Below, piece after piece: positions 12,632 through 22,515 of a DNA stretch of 64,000 bases (position 1 is its first letter; each line of letters begins with the position of its first letter). The position numbers and the translations under genes are program-made. Source of the DNA: Eucalyptus grandis (lineage: Eukaryota; Streptophyta; Magnoliopsida; Myrtales; Myrtaceae); the NCBI RefSeq assembly GCF_016545825.1, contig NC_052619.1:36867803-36931802 (forward strand), given 5' to 3'. The notes under the pieces were generated by a model. The model was not told where the DNA came from. It did no database searches and was given only the letters and a program-made list of their open reading frames with translations.

Positions 12632-13070
12632 ATTATATCATGTAAACAAATTGAATTAATTTAATAGGTAGAATTGTGTTTTCAAAATAAGCAATGAATA
12701 AATAATAACAGAGATGATTCGGTATTTAAAAAATAATTTTACAAGCCTAGCCTCACAATGGTATATGACTTCTCTTCAAACCCGACTGCTTTTCTCACGA
12801 GAAGTTTCCAAGTAATAGTATACTTTTTCTCCAACTCTCTCTCTCTTTCTCTGTCCAGGGAACCCGGCCCACGGATGAAACATCGAAGCTTCATCAATGA
12901 CGAAAGCCTCACAATTGTTGCAATATCGCTTTCAATCCTTCTGCTCCTCTCTATAATTAAAGCACACGAAAAATTGCGTCATCAAATACGTCAACCCCCA
13001 GCTGGTCCTTTGGAGGGCGATTCTGACCTGAATTTGCAGTTAATAAAAGTTTATTCTAAAAATGGATTCA
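12632..13070. repeat. Repeated block, copy A part 2b
   Basis: It aligns with 62812-63300. Near 12880-13060 the two copies share a segment in which one reading frame keeps similar residues (KHR..INDE.L..V..SLSIL). In copy A this lies in an open frame at 12758-13084 that ends in a hydrophobic run and PPAGP, faintly like a P450 N-terminal anchor. In copy B the hydrophobic run is broken. I do not call it a gene. Confidence 0.7.
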
Positions 13071-14027
13071 CCTTATTAAAATAATTTTACGATGTATTAC
13101 CATGTTGTTTTGTTTAGTTATAATATGTGTAGCGACGTGATTCATACCATACATCTGTCAACATCGTAGAAGTGCCGATGTCTTCGATGGCAACTTCGGA
13201 TGAATTTGTATTATAGTTGAGCATGAAGTTGTTTAACATCATTTTGAAATATAGAAAAAGGACTGAAAATTACAAACATCAATTGTAGCAAATAAACATA
13301 AATTACAAGCATTATCATCCCATACATGAATTTTGGATAATGATGAAGTGTGAAGTTAGCATCAAACCATAATCAATGACGATTCCATCTCATGGTAGTC
13401 ACGTTGCTTTCAATTTCTTCTCTCTGTCTCTAAAATTGACGGGTACCAGGCGGTTCTTGAGATGGGGATTCTGACAAGTATTAAATTCCAATATATAAAT
13501 ATTCATCGATCAGAAAATTAACCGCAGTGAGATGCATGAAAATTTTACACTCCAAATTGATTGTTAGTTGGGCTTAAGGCCCTTTAAATTAGCATAATTC
13601 TAAACTCAATTAAGCGTACACTCTAGTTCCCAAAAACATGTTAAGATATATTTTTGTTTGGCTATAAAAACAATGAGTGAAATAGACGTATTAGTTCCAA
13701 TAGTAAAAGGCCGACAATTTCATAAGGGAGATTACTGAAAGGAAATTCAAGTCAAACCTATCAATATATTTTATTGAACCCATTTTCATTTAAGATTTTT
13801 AAATTAATAAGTCATGAATGATACATTAATCATTTCACACCAGGCTAAATTTTCAATGTTTGATTTTTTCAACTCGCACGTGTAAAATTATCATAAGAGT
13901 TCCATGGCATACAGCTTTGATTATTATTATAAGAGGTGCTCGATAAGGCAAAATTGAGACAAGAGTCGACCATTCCTTCCGAAGTACTGGGCCAATGTCT
14001 CAGACCTGCCGGGACAGGAGGGTGAAC
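13071..14027. other. Upstream region of the P450, no gene
   Basis: The sequence is AT-rich and intergenic between the repeated block and the P450 promoter. I recognise no transposon ends and no coding segment. Confidence 0.4.
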
Positions 14028-14155
14028 CTGAAAATGTCCAAAACACTCCAATAATAGAGTACGCCCACCAATAATATTCGCCATATAAAATATAATTGAT
14101 GCGATTATAAAACTGAAAATGTCCAAAACACTCCAATAATAGAGTACGCCCACCA
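14028..14155. repeat. 43-bp perfect direct repeat in the P450 promoter
   Basis: The same 43 bases occur at 14028-14070 and 14113-14155, 85 bp apart, starting CTGAAAATGTCCAAAACACT. The interval between them contains a TATA-like word. The second copy ends 93 bp before the P450 ATG. It looks like a recent local duplication of promoter or 5' UTR sequence. Confidence 0.9.
14084..14094 (+). promoter_or_regulatory. Candidate TATA box of the P450
   Basis: TATAAAATATA lies about 155 bp upstream of the ATG, between the two 43-bp repeats. Transcription would then start near the second repeat, placing it in the 5' UTR. This rests on motif and position only. Confidence 0.4.
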
Positions 14156-14248
14156 CTTTTCCTTTGCGGCTTCTGGCAACAAGGATTTGGCCTCTGGTCT
14201 CGAAGAACCTCCATCAGCAACTCGTAACACGAAGCAAAGTAAAAAGCA

Positions 14249-17193
14249 ATGGAAGGCAGAGTTCTTTATGCGATCCTCCTCGCTGCCCTCTCTCTTGTTG
14301 TTCTCTACTTCTTCCGAACAAGACAATCCAAAAACCTTCCCCCATCCCCTCCTTCTCTCCCCATCATCGGCCACCTCCACCACTTGAAGTTGCCCCTTCA
14401 CAGGACCCTCCACAGCCTCTCCACCAAGTATGGCCCCATCATGAGCCTCCGGTTCGGGGTCCGCCAGTTCGTGGTCGTGTCGTCGCTGCCGCTGGCCGAG
14501 GAATGCTTCACCAAGAACGACATCGTGCTCGCCAATCGCCCCAAGCTCTTCATGACCAAACACCTTGCCTACGACTACACCACCATCGCCACGTCACCCT
14601 ATGGCGACAGGTGGCGCAACCTCAGGAAGATCGCTACCATCGAGGTTCTCTCGGCGCACCGCCTCAACATGCTCTCCCACGTACGGAGGGACGAGATCCG
14701 GCGGCTGATGCTCCGGCTGGCCCGGGGCGGGTTCGGGTCCCACCACCGCGTCGAGCTCAAGACTCTCTTGTCGGAGCTGACGTTCAACATCATGATGAGG
14801 ATGATGGCGGGGAAGCGGTACTACGGGGAGGGCGTGAACGTCGACGAGGCCGAGGCGATGGAGGCGACGGAGGTCATTAAGCAGATCTCTAGGAATGGCG
14901 GGATAAGTTACGCGGGCGATTTCCTGCCCATTCTTAAGTTGGTCGATTACAATGGGCTCAAGAAGAAGGTGGGGGCGATGAAGGTGAAGATCGAGGCGTT
15001 CATGCAGAGGTTGATCGATGAGCATCGGAGGAAGAAGGGCGACCCGGAGCTCGCGAACAGCATGATCAGTCATCTCCTGCGTCTACAAGAGTCTCAGCCG
15101 GAAGACTACTCGGACGTCATGATCAAAGGGCTTGTCCTCGTAAGCGTTGTTTCTTGTTCCTCTACATATCCACTTGTTATTTTTTGGGGCAAATCCGTGC
15201 CGTGTCTCATCAGTCGTCTCTCCCTGCCAGCTGGTATACGTTGTCAGTCGTTGCATTAATATCTTGTCACGTCAGCGTAGAATTGACCGTTTATGTAGCT
15301 TCTATTTCGAAGATTTAGAACGCACCTTCGCCACAAATGATAATACTAATTATAATAATGGCGAAAAATCTTAAACAAAAATTCGTCGCTCTCTCTCTCT
15401 CTCTCTCTCAATAATACTAAAATCTTGGAAATACTATTTTACTGAATAAATGTATAACTAGTAGGTTTTTTTTTTTTTTTTTTTAACTAGTAGTTGCAAT
15501 AGCTATTGTAGTTTTTTTCTCCACATATATTGTCTATTTTCCTCGAGAGTGACATTGCGATTGGGCTGATGTTTGTGGATGTGGATGCTAGGCCGTTCAC
15601 TCTTAGTTTACCGGGAAAAGATCACCAAAAATCCTAAAGTTTGCCCAAGTGACATATTTACCCATTTTTTTTTTGTGACGTGAAATACCCCAAACTTTTC
15701 AAGCTGTGGCACATTTACTCCATCAATAGCATGTTTGTCTATTTTTTATGTTTTTTTTTTTTCTTTTTTTCTTCTTCTTCCCTCTGCTGGAGTCCAACGA
15801 GGGCTACCCTTGCCTGGGTTGGCTAGGACCACCCTCGTCGGCGTCAGGCGAGGGCCTCCCTTGTGCCCTTGCCGGCATCGGGCAGGACGGCCTTCGCCTG
15901 ACGCGAGCCAGGGCATCCCTCGCCAGGTCTTCGCCGGCGTCGGGTGAGGGCCTGGCGAGGGATGCCCTTGCTGGCATCGGGCAAGGGCGTGAGTGAGGCC
16001 CTCACTCGACCCAGCTGAGGGCCGGCCTCACCCGATGTTGGCGAGGGCGACCCTCGCCCAACGCCAGTGAGGGCAGCCCTCGTCGAACTTCGACTTCCCT
16101 CCGCCGGCCATGGCTGGCCGGTGAAGGGAAGAAGAAGAAAAAAAATTAAAAAAAATTAAAAAGATCAAAATGTCCTATAATTTTGGGGGTAAATGTATCA
16201 CATGACAAAAGTTTATGGTTTTTTGTGTCACAAAAAAAAGTTTGGAGTAAATGTGTCATGGTTTGTAAAGTTAGGATTTTTCACGTCACAAAAAAAAAGA
16301 GAGAAAGTTAGGGGTCTCACTTTAGGCAAAGTTTAAAGTTTTTTCGTGGTTTTTTTCCCTAGTCTACCACTTGGATATTTTCATTATTGGTGGGCCTGTG
16401 GTAAATGACATGTTGTGTTTCAAATTTTTTTCCTGACTTAATATTATATTTACGGTGCCCTTTTCTTTATTTTTAGATGGTCTTATTGTAAGTATTGTTA
16501 TTGTCATTTGAAGTCTTATTATCTTGACTCCTAAAGTCGATTTACCCATTAACTTCTTATACTTATGCGCAGAATTTGTTAACTGCCGGAACAGACACAT
16601 TATCAGTAACATTAGAGTGGACAATGGCAAATTTATTAAACAACTCTGAAAAGTTAAAGAAGGCCCAAGATGAGATTGATTTTGTGATTGGCCATGATAG
16701 TTTGTTAGAAGAATCGGATGTTTCAAAACTACCTTACCTTCAATGCATTATCTTGGAGACCCTTCGACTAAACACGACGGCACCACTTCTCCTCCCACAC
16801 GTGTCATCGGCTGATTGCACTATAGGAGGATACTTCGTCCCACGTGACACTATTGTGATGGTGAATGCATGGGCCATTCACAAAGATCCTCAGTTGTGGG
16901 AGGATCCATTGAGCTTCAAGCCCGAAAGGTTCGAGGGCAATGGCAGCGAAAAGCAACAAAAGCTAATATTGCCTTTTGGACTGGGACGGAGGGCATGCCC
17001 TGGTGCCCCCTTGGCTCAGCAGGTCATGGGGTGGACGTTGGGCTTGTTGATTCAGTGTTTTGATTGGAAAAGAGTAAGCAAAGAAGAGATTGACATGATG
17101 GAGGGCCCAGGGGCAATCATGCCAAAAGCAGTACCTTTAGAATTAATGTGTAAAGTACGCCCTTCAATGGAGAAACTCGTCCCCAAAGATTAA
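14249..17193 (+). CDS. CYP81: Cytochrome P450, CYP81 type (exons 14249-15139 and 16573-17193)
   Basis: This is an intact two-exon microsomal P450 of 503 residues, the usual length. Seen in order: an N-terminal membrane anchor (about residues 5-22), a proline hinge PPSPPSLPIIG (31-41), the C-helix WRNLRK, the I-helix oxygen-binding motif AGTDT (302-306), the K-helix E-x-x-R (E359, R362), PERF (414-417) and the heme loop FGLGRRACPG with ligand Cys439. The donor is GTAAGC at 15140 and the acceptor GCAG ends at 16572, in phase 0; the intron just before the I-helix threonine motif is the conserved CYP81 position. The PFGLGRRACPG loop and ETLRL context place it with the CYP81 family, whose members hydroxylate isoflavonoids, glucosinolate side chains, lignans and herbicides. 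The substrate cannot be read here. It acts on the ER with NADPH-P450 reductase. Exon 1 is GC-rich and exon 2 is not. Confidence 0.95.
15389..15409. repeat. CT microsatellite in the P450 intron
   Basis: About ten CT dinucleotides in a row lie in intron 1. A poly-T run follows at about 15466-15484. Confidence 0.85.
15613..16359. mobile_element. Mutator-like MITE in the P450 intron
   Basis: The element starts GGGAAAAGATCACC and ends TTTTTTTCCC, with near-identical 9-bp target duplications TAGTTTACC (15604-15612) and TAGTCTACC (16360-16368). Its arms repeat words such as CAAAGTTT and AAATGTGTCA in inverted orientation. The centre (15780-16125) is GC-rich and built of GGCGAGGGC-like words. It occupies half of the 1433-bp intron. 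The splice sites are outside it, so splicing is probably kept. Confidence 0.8.
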
Positions 17194-17411
17194 GTTGGTC
17201 GATTAGTTTGTCATAAAATGGTTGGTTGACATACTTTCATGCTATATCTAGTAAGAGTCCACATCTAATTTATGAGTTCAACTTTTGTATATTTTCATTT
17301 TCTTAATTGTTTTGGAACTTTTTAAACTAGGGTCCTAGTGTTATGGATATGTATGGTGCAAATGGTGACTCTATGGATTGTTCTTGTACAAGTTCAGTAT
17401 TACCTTTCTTG

Positions 17412-17417
17412 AATAAA
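17412..17417 (+). terminator. Candidate poly(A) signal of the P450
   Basis: AATAAA lies 219 bp after the stop codon, preceded by T-rich sequence and followed by a TTTATTTATTTA run at 17449-17470, which fits a plant polyadenylation region. Confidence 0.5.
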
Positions 17418-18202
17418 TGTATTCGTTCTGAAAGGATACACTTAGAGTTTATTTATTTATTTATTTATTTTGTGCTTTAATTTTCTCTCGCTAATACAAG
17501 GTTGCATGCTTTTTTAATCTGCCTTCTTTTCGCGATTTTCTTTCTTTACCCCCATGTTTTTGCTATCGAGGAAGTTGCTCTTCTCTATGATCTTTCTATA
17601 GATATAGGTTACATTTGGTTCAGTATTTGCAATGGGTTTTGAGTCCAATGCCAATACTGAAAGCCCAAAGCTACTTGGGGAAATGTAATTGTGTTTGGTA
17701 AATTTTTTTTGCAAAGAAACTTTAAGTTGAATGTGCGTTTGGTAAAGAAAAATTTCGTAATAGGCTTTGATGGATATAATATATATATATATATTTAAAT
17801 TGAACTAAACCCACCGGACCGGCAAAGGGCTGCCTCCTTTTTCAATTAAAAAAAAATAAACAGGGGCAAAATCGAAAATATAAAAAATTAGTGAGGGTAG
17901 TTTTGGAAGAGAAAAAATAATTTTAGCATTTTGGTCGGGGCTCTTTTAGTGGCGTTTCATGCATACACCTAAATAAAAGGGCATATCGTTCACCTTTCGA
18001 GTCCGAGGTTACTTTCGTCCTTGTTCAAGTTCGGAGTTCTCTGGTAATTTTATTAAAGAATTAGTCTAAAGTGATCCTGCTTGTTCCAACCGTGGCACGT
18101 GACAAACTTAACCCGTTGACAGGAGACGGCCTAGACCAACAAGCTTGGTTAAGTTGTGGCTTGGCTACAATAAGGCAATGGTTAGGCCAAGGCCAGGTTG
18201 AC
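17418..18202. other. 3' flank of the P450, no gene
   Basis: The stretch holds an ATTTA run, an AT microsatellite at about 17779-17793, and around 17605-17740 a decayed relative of the arms of the element at 18206. No gene is seen. Confidence 0.4.
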
Positions 18203-18205
18203 TAA

Positions 18206-19681
18206 GGGTGCGCTTTGGAATTGGCATTTCCACGCAACTTTAGGCCTCCAAAGTCCTTTGGGCTAAAAAATGAGTGTTTGGCAAAATGTTTTGTAAAGAT
18301 ACTTGGCTGAAAGTCTGCATTGTGAAGGCTGAAAGCCCAAGGTAGGTTGGGGCTGCCTTGGGCATTCAGCATGCCAAAAATGTTGAGCTGAGGGGAGAAA
18401 AAAAAAATTTCTTCCCAAATTATCCTTGTTGATTTTTCGTTTTTCCAGTTTTGCCCTCTCATCGTCTTCTTCTTTCGCAAGTGGATACTGTTTATCTTCT
18501 TCACGGATACAACCTTGCCCGCGTCGGTGTCGTGCCCGCACCATCCACTGTGCCGGCAGCCCTCGACCACGCCGGCACCACCCGCGCCGGTGACACAGAG
18601 CCCTCTCTCGCTCCATCGCCATTCCGCGCCCCCGCGCCCACCGTCGCCGCGCCTCCACCAAATCTGAACCCGAGAGGACCGTTGCCCCTTTCGAAGCGAA
18701 GCCCTTGCAGCAGATCGTGAAGCTTGCCACGCCGATCTCGCTTGATGACCGCATCACCATTGACTGCTCGCCTCCGCCCGATGCTGTCGTCGCTCAGTAG
18801 CTCATGACCCAGCGCTTGAGGCCCTCATTGCACGACTGCTGCTATCACGATCTCTCTACTTGAGTGCCCCGACACTTGCATATCTGAGCTCGCCTCCGCT
18901 CGACGTCGTCGCCGCCTAGCAGCCCGCGACCCAGCACTTGACTCCACCGCGTCGGCCGATGCTTCCACTCGCCGTTTGCAGGATCTCCGCCTCAGCAGCT
19001 CGCCTCCATTGCACCTCTGCCCACCGTCTTCCACTCGGTCGCCGACCCTTGCGCTTCGCTGTGACACTGGTTTTCCCCCTTCGCCGGAGCCCAACGCCAC
19101 TGCACCTTGGCACCACCACCCGCAAGCGGTTGTCGGCGAGGTCCTCTCGCAACCTCGATGCCTTGGATCTAGGTCGCGGCGGGGTTGCCGGAGGTCGAGG
19201 TGGCGTCGCGCAACCTCACCACCCCAGATCCGGGGTCGCCTTAGGTCGTGGTGGCGTCGTGTGACCTTGGGCAGCCTTTGCCGATGGTCTTCAGGGGTCA
19301 GCAGGGTCGTTGGAGGTCGCAGCGGCGTCGTGTGACCTCGGGCGGCCTTTGCCGGTGGTCTTCAGGAGTCGCTCGACCTCAAGCGGCCCTCCTTAGTCGT
19401 CTCCCAGGCTGCCTAAGTCGGATGTCGGCTGCCGGCAACAAATTTCGATCGTCGGCGGCCGCTTGTCCTTGCCGGTCAATTTTATTTATTTATTTATTTT
19501 TTTATCACAAAAGCCCTTTGTAAATGTAATTCTCCCAAACACCATTTTGCTCAAAGGTACTTTACAAAGGGCTTTCAAACTCAATTTACCAAACACAGTT
19601 TGCATTTTGAAAAACATCTTTAACTTAAAGGTTTTTGTATTTTCCTAAAGACTTTCCCCAAAAGCCTTCCTAAACGCACCC
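18206..19681. mobile_element. PIF/Harbinger-like nonautonomous element
   Basis: The inverted ends are GGGTGCGCTTTGG and the complement of GGGTGCGTTTAGG, and the 3-bp target duplication TAA is perfect (18203-18205, 19682-19684). Further inside, both arms carry GTGTTTGG and AAAGCCC words. The central 1 kb (18480-19480) is very GC-rich and encodes no recognisable protein; a unit of about 60 bp is repeated at 19235-19295 and 19312-19372. The core may be acquired sequence. Confidence 0.6.
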
Positions 19682-19684
19682 TAA

Positions 19685-20957
19685 AAGGAGGGAATGATTT
19701 CTCTAGATTGAGGCGACCTGTAAGGTTTCTAAGGTTCCTATAGGCTATAAATGACAATTTTTGAGCTTGAGAGAAGGAGGCGACGATTGAACCACCAAAG
19801 GTCTCAGCAACCATTTTTTTATTTTACCCCTCTTGGCCAACCCCTTTTCCGATCACCAGATCAAGCCCCGTCTTTCCATACACTCAAAACATATAAAAAC
19901 AGCATGAAATCTTGAGTATCGATAGACAAATTCTTCACCATTTGAGTTGTCAAGAACCACACCCCCCTTCCCCCAACCCCCAACAAACCAAAAACCAATA
20001 TAGTGTATGCCACCCAATTCGAAGGGTTATGTTCCATCGTCAAAACAACTCTAAATACAGCTAAATACCGGCAACATTTCAATTTGGATCAATCTTCTGA
20101 GCTGTGTGGCCTGGGACACCTCCTACGGGGTCCATTCTGGGTAGTTATCTGTACCATCACCAGGAAAACAACGTCGCAATCAAAATCCATTGGTGCCAAA
20201 CAAACAAAGGAAAATATTATGGAATTTTAATTGAAATAAGAGAATTACAATCGGCCAGGTTGGTCGACCAGAACAAATGTTTAGGGTTTGCATGATTAGA
20301 TTACTTTTTCCATGTTTACTAATTTTATCACTTGTTTATTCATCATAAAATCATTCTTCATGAATTTTAAGTAAAATTTGCCTGATAAACTGCATGTTGG
20401 TTCATGCGTTAAATTTGAATGTTAGGCGTTGCCGTTTAATTCATATAATTCTTATATTAGATTAATTAGGAGCTTGCATCTTTTTTTGCCCCTTAAAAAA
20501 GAAATAAAAATTCAAGTTTGCATATTTAGTAGTTGCATGATTAGGAATATCCTCATCTACCTATATTTAGGAGTTTACAACTGTAGGTATATTAGGAATT
20601 TACATAAGAATATCTATTTATATCTCGATATCGCGTGTTTAGGCATTTTCAAATTTGCATTTACAGTGAAATTCATATATAGGCATGTTTATATTGCATA
20701 ATAGAATAGGATTTGCGTCTTGTACAATAAAATTGATCTTTTATTGCATTAGGGTTTTCCGTGAATAAGTGATACGATGGATGTTTCAAAGTTACTTATT
20801 TTGTTACTATTTTTGTGTGATTAAATTTCACATTTGCATTCCATAGGAAGGGACAAAAGATTATTTCTTAAATTTTATGCCGAGCCACGGGAACATATAC
20901 ATATGGAATACGGGAATTTCCACCTTGTTGAAGATCTAGTGGTTCTACCCGAAGACT
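19685..20957. other. Unrecognised AT-rich sequence
   Basis: The open frames here are short with no recognisable motif. I see no element ends. Confidence 0.4.
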
Positions 20958-20967
20958 TAAATGAATA

Positions 20968-21439
20968 GGGAAAAGTATCAAAATAATTCTAAACATTTTG
21001 CATTGGTACAAGTTTCGTTCTAAACTTTTTAATTGGACCAATTTAGTCATAAACCTTTTTACATTGGTATCAATTTAGTCCATCCGGCTAATTTAAGCCG
21101 GAAATTGCTGACGTGGCCGCCGTTGATTTTATGTGGCACCACGTGGACAAATTTTATAATTTTATAATTTTTATTTGCTTTTTCAGATTTTTTAAATTAT
21201 TTTTTCTTTTTTAAAAAAAAAATTTAAATTTTTCTTTCTCCTTACCCTGGGTAACTTTGTCCAAGTGGTGCCACATAAGACCGCCTGCGGCCACGTTAGC
21301 AATTTTCGGCTTAAATAAGTTGGATGGACTGAATTGATACTAATGCGAAAAGATTTAGGATTAAATTAGTCCAATTGAAAAGTTTAGGAATGAATTGGTA
21401 CTAATGCAAAATGTTTAGAACTATTTTGGTACTTTTCCC
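20968..21439. mobile_element. Mutator-like MITE, GGGAAAAG family
   Basis: The element is 472 bp and begins GGGAAAAGTATCAAAATAAT. It ends in the near-complement of that sequence, ending CTTTTCCC. A perfect 10-bp duplication TAAATGAATA flanks it (20958-20967, 21440-21449). The arms pair over roughly 150 bp, with words such as GCCGGAAATTGCTGACGTGG on the left matched in reverse on the right. It shares terminal bases with the element in the P450 intron. Confidence 0.85.
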
Positions 21440-21449
21440 TAAATGAATA

Positions 21450-22133
21450 GCCATCTTTGTTAAGAACAACCGAGATCCAATGAGAATTTGTGCGTAGTTT
21501 TTGGTCTTTGACATAAAAAAAGAAGATTGTAATAACAAGAGGGACATGTGATAATGTCGTCCTAGCGGGTAGAACGAGAAAGACAAAGATCTATCCATGG
21601 CCTTTTCACGCCCTTCTACTGAGAGGCGCACCATGTTGATAGGCATCAGCAAAGAGAGCTTTTTGTACATGTTCTCGAAGGCAGCATTCATGGCAATCAT
21701 CACTACTTTCTATTGAGGGCATGGTATGGATTTGTTCTTGGTGTTGTTTAATAGATGTCATGTGCCGCTTTTCCCTGTCCGAGAATGGAGCCTATCTACA
21801 CAGAAATACAACTTGCTTAATTCAAATGCCCGGTCAAGAATCTTACGTCTTTAGATATTCAATCGGATTCTTGCTCACCGTACTTCTTGCCTTCCTTTTA
21901 TGTCATTCAAGGGCCTGTTTGCCAATCTAATTGATTGATCTTCCTCTCACCCGAAGGAGTTCCTTTTCCAGCGAGAATTGAATTCAATGACCAAGTTGCC
22001 ATATCGAGAATGAGAGGTGAAAGCCCCTTAGGAAACCTTTCGAAATGCCTATTGAGCTCACGTCTTTGGCAACTTCATGCTCAAACTCAAACCTATACAT
22101 TATATAAAATTAAAAAGATCTCTTTAGGATTGC
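21450..22133. other. Unrecognised sequence with open frames
   Basis: A 100-codon minus-strand frame (21401-21703) starts MMIAMNAAFENMYKKLS and overlaps the MITE at its end. Short plus-strand frames follow at 21721 and 21935. Composition is less AT-biased than the surroundings, so a decayed gene fragment is possible, but I recognise no family. Confidence 0.25.
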
Positions 22134-22515
22134 GTTTAGACTAGACCCGTTAAACGGGTGGGTCGGATCGGGTCGGGTTTGGGTCGGGCCATAAATGGTC
22201 CGATCCAAATCGACCTATTTAACCCATTTATGATCCATTTATTGCAGTGCAATTTTTTTTACCTATAGCCGACTCATTTAACTAAACTTAAGAAAGTTTA
22301 TTTCTTATGTATATATATATTAAAAATAGTATTGCTAAAATAGTTTTTATACAACACAAATTTAATGGACAGTTTTTATAATTTTTAAAATAATTATTTT
22401 AAAAAATCGAATTTTAATTACTTTTTATTTTTAAAAATTAAATGTTAAATTATTTTTATTTTTAAGAATATAATTTTTTTCTTCTTTTTTGTTCTTCTTC
22501 TTCTTTGGCTAGCCA

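Noticed and set aside
14105..15073. Long open frames antisense to and overlapping P450 exon 1
   Set aside because: They are shadows of a GC-rich real exon; the P450 frame carries all family motifs.
18263..19335. Arg/Pro-rich open frames on both strands
   Set aside because: They fall in the GC-rich core of a PIF-like element and have low-complexity composition.
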